Shown here one piece after another: positions 6,796-10,475 of a stretch of DNA of 10,475 bases. Position 1 is the stretch's first letter. Every line of letters starts with the position of its first letter. The translations under genes were made by a program, and so were the position numbers. The notes beneath the pieces are model-generated. The model did no database searches. It was not told the origin of the DNA and saw only the letters and a program-made list of their open reading frames with translations. Source of the stretch: Thermoplasmata archaeon (GTDB lineage Archaea; Thermoplasmatota; Thermoplasmata; Lutacidiplasmatales; UBA184); assembly GCA_030039525.1 (NCBI GenBank), contig JASHVI010000096.1:1-10475 (forward strand), given 5' to 3'.

Positions 6796-7359
6796 TCACA
6801 GCGGGCCCGTGCCCCCCTCGCCGGCGCCGTCGAGGTGGGTCTCGTTCTCGAGGACGTCCCGGGCGTACCCGAGCGCGGACTGGCCCTTGCCGGACCGGGG
6901 AGAGATCTGCCGGTCGAGCGCGACCATCTCCTTCGCGAGCCACTCGTACTCGGCGAAGATGAGCGGGTCGTCGCTCTCCTTCCGCCACGCGCTGAGCCGG
7001 TCGACCGGCTCGCGGAAGGCGACGTAGTAGGCCGTGATCCAGGGGCCGAAGGCGCTCCAGACCATGCGCCGCTCGAGGACGCCGGTGTGGGTCAGGGACC
7101 CGATCAGCTCGAAGAAGATCGCGAGCTCCCAGTTGTCCGGCTCCTTCCCGGGGTCCGGTGCGAGGAGCCAGCGGCTGACCTCTCGCCGGGCGACGCGCAT
7201 CCGCGCGCCGTAGAAGCGCTCCCGCAGGTCGAGGAGGGTCGTCGCCGAATGGAGGCGCCGCGCCTGGCGGAGCTGCCAGTAGGCGAAGGCGAGGGTCCCC
7301 ACGACGAGGACCCACGTCCCGACCAGGGTCGCCGTGGTCACGAGGTCGGGGCTGGTCAC
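6796..7359 (-). CDS. Single-pass membrane protein, DUF4760-like, function unknown
   Basis: The 187-residue product starts with one hydrophobic helix (~8-30). A basic, amphipathic stretch (RQARRLHSATTLLDLRERF, 31-49) and a soluble helical domain rich in Trp, Glu and Arg follow, and the tail is Gly-rich. The layout and the 'RFYGARMRVARRE' region recall DUF4760-type proteins, whose function is unknown; the match is by eye only. The gene starts with GTG at 7359, 40 bp after the TetR stop on the same strand, so the two are probably co-transcribed. A strong GGAGG at 7381-7377 lies 17 nt upstream, farther than normal, and no closer in-frame start exists. The thermopsin-like gene follows 94 bp downstream. 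Confidence 0.7.
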   Translation of the reverse strand: MTSPDLVTTATLVGTWVLVVGTLAFAYWQLRQARRLHSATTLLDLRERFYGARMRVARREVSRWLLAPDPGKEPDNWELAIFFELIGSLTHTGVLERRMVWSAFGPWITAYYVAFREPVDRLSAWRKESDDPLIFAEYEWLAKEMVALDRQISPRSGKGQSALGYARDVLENETHLDGAGEGGTGPL

Positions 7360-7399
7360 GGAGCGGGCTACGGGCTCCTCCCGGCGCAGCCCCCGGGGA

Positions 7400-8035
7400 T
7401 CATTCGGACGCGGGGGGCGGCCGGGCTGCGGAGGGAGCGCGCGCTCGGACCTCGAGGCTCGCCTCGAGCGACCTTCGCAGGGCCCTCCGGGCCTCCGGCC
7501 ATGGGACCCCGAGGGCGACCTGGGTGAGCGCCCCGAAGATCAGCATCGAGAAGATCAGGGAGAGCTCCTCGAGCTCCTTCGGGGAGGGCTTCCGGTCCCC
7601 CTCGGTCGTCATCCGGCCGACGAGCTCGGCCAGGATCTTCCGGTCCTCCCGGTTGTCGACGCGGAGCACCTCGCCGACCTTCGGGTCGCTCATTCCCTCC
7701 GACAGTAGGTCGAACCAGGGGGCCCACGACCCCGGGGTCACCGGGGTGAAGGCGAGCCCGTCGAGCAGGGCGAGGAACCGCTCGATCCAATCCCGGCCCG
7801 GCGCGAACCGCGCGAGGTGCTCGCGCAGCTCCCGCTGGCTCCCCTTCTGGATCTCCCGGAGGATGTCGGTCTTGTTGTCGTAGTACAGGTAGAGGTCGGC
7901 CTTGCTGACGCCGACCTCCCGGGCGATCGCCTCCATCGTGGTCTTCCGGTACCCCTTCTTCGAGAAGACCTCGAACCCGCAGCGGGCGATCCGCTCCCGG
8001 GCCTGCGCCTTGTAGTCGGAGACGACCTTGGCCAT
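7400..8035 (-). CDS. TetR/AcrR-family transcriptional regulator
   Basis: The 211-residue product is a TetR-type repressor. Its N-terminal helix-turn-helix reads GYRKTTMEAIAREVGVSKADLYLYYDNKTDIL (from ~28 to 59; the two halves join at VGVSK). This is a near-canonical TetR DNA-binding domain, with the recognition helix ending in LYLYYDNK. The C-terminal helical part would form the dimer and the ligand pocket. The last ~20 residues (RAPSAARPPPASE) look disordered. ATG 8035 is preferred over an in-frame GTG at 8068, because the TATA-like box at 8081-8088 would start transcription near 8058, after that GTG. It is divergent from the DHA2 exporter, the usual place for its local repressor, with a matching palindrome in the exporter promoter. 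The ligand is unknown but is plausibly the exported compound. Confidence 0.92.
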   Translation of the reverse strand: MAKVVSDYKAQARERIARCGFEVFSKKGYRKTTMEAIAREVGVSKADLYLYYDNKTDILREIQKGSQRELREHLARFAPGRDWIERFLALLDGLAFTPVTPGSWAPWFDLLSEGMSDPKVGEVLRVDNREDRKILAELVGRMTTEGDRKPSPKELEELSLIFSMLIFGALTQVALGVPWPEARRALRRSLEASLEVRARAPSAARPPPASE

Positions 8036-8047
8036 CGAGGGGTCGGA

Positions 8048-8058
8048 GGCTCCTCCCG
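8048..8058 (-). promoter_or_regulatory. CGGGAGGAGCC leader element of the TetR gene
   Basis: This 11-mer lies 12 nt before ATG 8035, at the predicted 5' end of the mRNA. An identical 11-mer lies 13 nt before the next gene's GTG (7383-7373). It contains a GGAGG that is too far upstream (16 nt) for standard Shine-Dalgarno spacing. Here the element is followed by TCC, so GGAG and CTCC could fold over it. Confidence 0.35.
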
Positions 8059-8080
8059 TCCCCGGCACGCCGGAGGGGGC

Positions 8081-8090
8081 TATTACTCGA
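8081..8090 (-). promoter_or_regulatory. TATA-like box of the TetR gene
   Basis: Read on the minus strand, TCGAGTAATA is an AT-rich patch in otherwise GC-rich DNA. Its centre would set transcription to start near 8058, giving a leader of ~23 nt to ATG 8035. It faces away from the exporter promoter ~55 bp to the right. Confidence 0.5.
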
Positions 8091-8136
8091 CCCCCGCGGC
8101 CGCAGCCGACGGGCCGGATACGAACATGACGTTAAG

Positions 8137-8144
8137 TTAATATT
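8137..8144 (+). promoter_or_regulatory. TATA box of the DHA2 exporter gene
   Basis: TTAATATT is the strongest AT-rich element in the window and lies in an AT-rich island (8131-8145). Transcription would start near 8166. That leaves a 26-nt leader to ATG 8192, with GGAG at 8182-8185 as ribosome binding site, 6 nt from the ATG. Confidence 0.65.
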
Positions 8145-8145
8145 G

Positions 8146-8158
8146 TGACTTGTAGTCA
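8146..8158. promoter_or_regulatory. Palindromic operator candidate for the TetR regulator
   Basis: TGACT-TGT-AGTCA is a perfect 5-bp inverted repeat around 3 bases. It begins two bases after the TATA box and ends before the predicted start site at ~8166. A further half-site, ATGAC at 8126-8130, lies on the other side of the TATA box; with GTCAT at 8155-8159 it makes a wider inverted pair bracketing the promoter. The position and symmetry are those expected for a dimeric TetR repressor that blocks the exporter promoter. Binding itself is inferred. Confidence 0.6.
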
Positions 8159-8191
8159 TGCCCTCGACCTCCTCGGGGGTCGGAGCCCGCG

Positions 8192-9736
8192 ATGTCGGCG
8201 ACCGAATCCTCTCCCACGATCCCCCGCCTCTCGAAGACCGCCGAGAGCCTCGTGCTCGTCGGGCTCTTCCTCGCGATCCTGCTCGCGGGGATGGACGCCC
8301 TCGTCGTGAACACGGCGCTCCCCGTGATCGCGAGCTCGCTCCACCAGTCGAGCGGGATCACCTTCGTCGTGGCGGCGTACCTGATCGCGTCGACGATCTC
8401 GATCCCGGTCTTCTCGAAGCTCTCCGATCGGTTCAGCCGGCGGAACGTCTTCCTCGCCGGGCTCGTCGTCTTCATCGCCGGCTCGGCGCTCGCCGGCCTC
8501 AGCCAGGACCTCGGGCAGCTGATCGCGTTCCGGGCGGTCCAGGGGTTCGGCAGCGGCGGGTTCATCCCGGTCGGGATCTCGATGGTCGCGGTCCTGTTCC
8601 CCCCGGAGATGCGCGCGCGGCTCACCGGGATCCTCTCCGGGGCCGGCGGGATCGCGATCGTCGTCGGCCCGATCGTCGGGAGCTACATCGTGGACGTGAC
8701 GACCTGGCGGTGGGTCTTCTACGTGAACCTCCCGATCGGCCTCGCGTCGATGGCGGTCCTGCTCGCCTTCCTCGGCCCCCTCCGGCCGGAGCGGAAGGGC
8801 CGGATCGACGCCCTCGGGGCGCTCCTCCTCTCCGCCTGGGTGGCCCTCCTGATGTTCCCGCTCGTGGAGGTCTCCGACGCCGGCTGGGCCTGGACGGCCC
8901 CGGCGACGCTCGGGCTCCTCGCCGCCGCGCTCGTCACCTTCGCGGTCTTCGTGGCCTGGGAGCTCCGGACCGAGGACCCGGTCGTGCCGCTCCGGCTCCT
9001 CGGCCGCCGGACCCTCGGGGCCGCCGGCGGGGTCTCGCTGTTCAACGGGATCGTCTTCACGTCGGCCCTCACGTTCCTCTCGGTCTTCGTCGGCGTCTTC
9101 CTCCTGCGCTCGGGGCCGAACGCGTCGAACGACGTGCGGGACATCACCTACGCCTTCGCGGTCCCGATGATCCTCGGCGCCGCGCTCGCGGGCCAGCTGC
9201 TGACCCGCGCGGCCTACCGGACGGTGATCGGGCCGGCCCTCGCGCTCGCCGCCGTCTCGACGGTCTGGCTCGCGCTCTCGATCCAGTCGGGGGCCCCGCT
9301 CTGGAGCTTCACGGACGGCTTCCTCCTCGACGGGGGGCTCGCGCTCCCGCTGATCCCGACGGGCTTCGGGCTCGGGCTCGGCTTCGCCGGCACGCTCATC
9401 GTCTCCCAGAACGAGGTGACCCCCGACCAGGTCGGCGCGACGATCGGGATCGTCCGGTTCCTCCAGAGCCTCGGGGGCGCCGTCGGGCTCTCGCTGCTCA
9501 CGGCGTACCAGGCCTGGCGGCTGGGGGCGCTCGATGCCTCCGCGACCACCCCCGCCGCGTTCCAGGCCGCGACGGTGACCTCCTACGTCGATCTCTTCGC
9601 CGTGATGGGAGGGATCGTCCTCGTCGCCTTCCTCTTCGCGCTGCTCCTCCGGGGCCGGGTGCCGAGCCTCCCGGCCCCCGGCGCGGGCGCGCCGGCGGCC
9701 CCGCCGGGGCCGCCCTCCCCCACCCGATCGCTCTAG
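8192..9736 (+). CDS. DHA2-type MFS multidrug exporter (EmrB/QacA-like, 14 helices)
   Basis: This is a proton-driven drug exporter of the cytoplasmic membrane, 514 residues, a normal length for the 14-helix DHA2 group. Motif D1 is MDALVVNTALPVI (34-46), with Asp35 and Asn40 in helix 1. Motif A is KLSDRFSRRNVF (76-87), motif B is RAVQGFGSGG (114-123), and motif C is GAGGIAIVVGPIVG (150-163), the mark of antiporters that export. WRWVFYVNLPIG (172-183) is a further family block. The Pro/Ala-rich C-terminal tail (~25 residues) is probably cytoplasmic. The start at ATG 8192 is set by GGAG at 8182-8185, and no other start lies in frame upstream to 8156. The adjacent divergent TetR gene and the promoter palindrome suggest repression by that regulator and induction by a substrate. 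The specific substrate cannot be inferred. Confidence 0.93.
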   Translation: MSATESSPTIPRLSKTAESLVLVGLFLAILLAGMDALVVNTALPVIASSLHQSSGITFVVAAYLIASTISIPVFSKLSDRFSRRNVFLAGLVVFIAGSALAGLSQDLGQLIAFRAVQGFGSGGFIPVGISMVAVLFPPEMRARLTGILSGAGGIAIVVGPIVGSYIVDVTTWRWVFYVNLPIGLASMAVLLAFLGPLRPERKGRIDALGALLLSAWVALLMFPLVEVSDAGWAWTAPATLGLLAAALVTFAVFVAWELRTEDPVVPLRLLGRRTLGAAGGVSLFNGIVFTSALTFLSVFVGVFLLRSGPNASNDVRDITYAFAVPMILGAALAGQLLTRAAYRTVIGPALALAAVSTVWLALSIQSGAPLWSFTDGFLLDGGLALPLIPTGFGLGLGFAGTLIVSQNEVTPDQVGATIGIVRFLQSLGGAVGLSLLTAYQAWRLGALDASATTPAAFQAATVTSYVDLFAVMGGIVLVAFLFALLLRGRVPSLPAPGAGAPAAPPGPPSPTRSL

Positions 9737-9748
9737 CCGGAGCCCCTC

Positions 9749-9773
9749 GGCCCCCGCTTTAGCCCCGGGGGCC
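9749..9773 (+). terminator. GC stem-loop after the DHA2 exporter gene
   Basis: GGCCCCCG (9749-9756) pairs with CGGGGGCC (9766-9773): a perfect 8-bp stem with a 9-base loop, 12 nt after the stop codon. There is no T-run after it. The loop contains CTTTAG, which could alternatively be part of a weak TATA-like promoter for the dehydrogenase gene. Confidence 0.4.
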
Positions 9774-9787
9774 TCGCAGGTCCGGGT

Positions 9788-9803
9788 CCCCTCGCCCGAG
9801 GGG
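9788..9803 (+). promoter_or_regulatory. Hairpin in the leader of the dehydrogenase gene
   Basis: CCCCTCG (9788-9794) and CGAGGGG (9797-9803) form an inverted repeat with a tight loop, 9 nt before the GGAGGA ribosome binding site at 9813-9818. It may be a second 3'-end structure of the exporter message or a leader hairpin. There is no sign of a known riboswitch. Confidence 0.3.
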
Positions 9804-9822
9804 CCCCCGGTCGGAGGAGCGG

Positions 9823-10475
9823 ATGCGCGCGATGGTGCTCCGGGAACCGGCGCCCGCTTCCGCCGCTCCCCTGCGGCTCGAGGAGCTCGAGCCCCCGACC
9901 CCGGGCGACCGGGAGGTGCTGGTCCGGGTCGACGCCTGCGGGGTCTGCCGGACCGACCTCCACATCGTCGAGGGCGACCTTCCGATGGTGCGGCGGCCGA
10001 TCGTTCCCGGCCACGAGGTCGTCGGTCGGGTCGCCGCCGTGGGACGCGAGGTCCGCTCCTTCGGCGAGGGCGATCGCGTCGGCCTCTCCTGGGTCCGGTC
10101 GACCTGCGGCCGATGCGCGTACTGCCGGAGCGGCCGGGAGAACCTCTGCGAGGAGAAGCGGCTCACCGGCTACACCGATCCCGGCGGGTACGCCGAGCTC
10201 GCGGTCGGCGAGGGGGGGTTCGTGCACCGGCTCCCCGAGGGCGAGCCGGCGCGCCTCGCCCCGTTCCTCTGCGCCGGGCTCATCGGCTTCCGGGCGCTCA
10301 AGCTCGCCCTGCCGAGGCCCGACGGCCGGATCGGGTTCTTCGGGTTCGGCGGCTCCGCCCACCTCGCGCTGCAGGTCGCGGTCCACATGGGGTTCGAGAC
10401 CGTCGCCTTCTCGCGGAGCGAGGCCCACCTGGCGCTGGCCCGCACCCTCGGAGCCTCCGCGACGGTCCTCACCGG
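9823..10475 (+). CDS. Zinc-dependent alcohol dehydrogenase family protein (3' end cut)
   Basis: This is a medium-chain NAD(P)-dependent dehydrogenase; 217 residues are present before the window ends, out of an expected ~330. Catalytic zinc ligands are Cys42 in ACGVCRTDLH (38-47), His64 with Glu65 in VPGHEVVGRV (61-70), and Cys150 in PFLCAGLIGFRALK (147-160). Four structural zinc cysteines are at 95, 98, 101 and 109. The nucleotide-binding turn starts at GFFGFGGSAHLALQ (171-184). The blocks SGRENLC, LTGYTDPGGYAE and LCAGLIGFRALK recall the group catalogued as zinc-binding alcohol dehydrogenase family 2 (TIGR02822). ATG 9823 has GGAGGA at 9813-9818, 4 nt upstream. It may be read together with the exporter 86 bp upstream, but two stem-loops lie between. 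The substrate (alcohol or aldehyde) is unknown. Confidence 0.92.
   Translation, partial: MRAMVLREPAPASAAPLRLEELEPPTPGDREVLVRVDACGVCRTDLHIVEGDLPMVRRPIVPGHEVVGRVAAVGREVRSFGEGDRVGLSWVRSTCGRCAYCRSGRENLCEEKRLTGYTDPGGYAELAVGEGGFVHRLPEGEPARLAPFLCAGLIGFRALKLALPRPDGRIGFFGFGGSAHLALQVAVHMGFETVAFSRSEAHLALARTLGASATVLT

Noticed and set aside
4638..6962. Plus-strand frames antisense to the thermopsin-like gene
   Set aside because: The products are Arg/Gly/Glu/Asp-rich without domains. The minus strand shows signal helix, A5 blocks, repeats and anchor helix.
8101..8160. Possible attachment site or insertion border at the AT-rich island
   Set aside because: There is no integrase, target duplication or tRNA nearby. 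The island is explained by a promoter and operator.
8158..9762. 534-codon plus-strand frame overlapping the DHA2 exporter, starting at an ATG 17 nt after the TATA box centre
   Set aside because: It gives an Arg/Pro-rich product in another frame. The DHA2 frame at 8192-9736 carries all exporter motifs and its own ribosome binding site.
9733..10472. Minus-strand frames antisense to the dehydrogenase
   Set aside because: The plus strand encodes complete catalytic and structural zinc sites; the antisense products are low-complexity.
1..10475. CRISPR array, transposon, RNA gene or defence system
   Set aside because: No regularly spaced repeats, transposase motifs, tRNA-like cloverleaf or known defence-gene domains were seen on either strand.

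Overview
The window is a very GC-rich stretch (by eye near 70 % G+C), densely coded. It is most likely from an archaeon, probably a high-GC, uncultured member of the Thermoplasmata or a relative. The evidence is a membrane-anchored thermopsin-family (A5) surface protein with archaeal-type ETGLP/PEGA-like repeats and about twenty N-glycosylation sequons, plus AT-rich TATA-like islands about 26 nt ahead of expected transcription starts. One of these islands sits so that the mRNA would be leaderless. The lineage is an inference from gene content; there is no rRNA or tRNA in the window.

Layout from left to right. (i) 1-1214, minus: an MFS exporter, cut by the window start. (ii) 1215-1418: a gene-free stretch with its promoter, a 12-bp direct repeat and a stem-loop. 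(iii) 1419-3060, minus: a two-gene ABC exporter operon, with a permease (2341-3060) followed by an ATPase (1419-2315). (iv) 3207-4460, plus: an HTH_42/YcaQ-type protein carrying a QWD motif like that of the AlkX DNA glycosylases, divergent from the ABC operon. (v) 4497-8035, minus: three collinear genes, namely a TetR regulator, a small single-pass membrane protein and the thermopsin-like surface protein. (vi) 8036-8191: a divergent control region with two facing TATA-like boxes and a clean palindrome. (vii) 8192-9736, plus: a 14-helix DHA2-type MFS exporter. (viii) 9823-end, plus: a zinc alcohol dehydrogenase, cut by the window end.

The recurrent theme is export and defence against small molecules: two MFS exporters, one ABC exporter, a possible DNA-repair glycosylase, a TetR repressor and a dehydrogenase. 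The best-supported regulatory unit is the TetR/DHA2-MFS pair. A TGACT-TGT-AGTCA palindrome lies between the MFS TATA box and its expected start site, exactly where a repressor would block transcription. I found no CRISPR array, mobile element, integrase, toxin-antitoxin pair or clearly new defence system. The most unusual points are the regulatory architecture, a histidine in place of the ABC ATPase Q-loop glutamine, and the make-up of the surface thermopsin.
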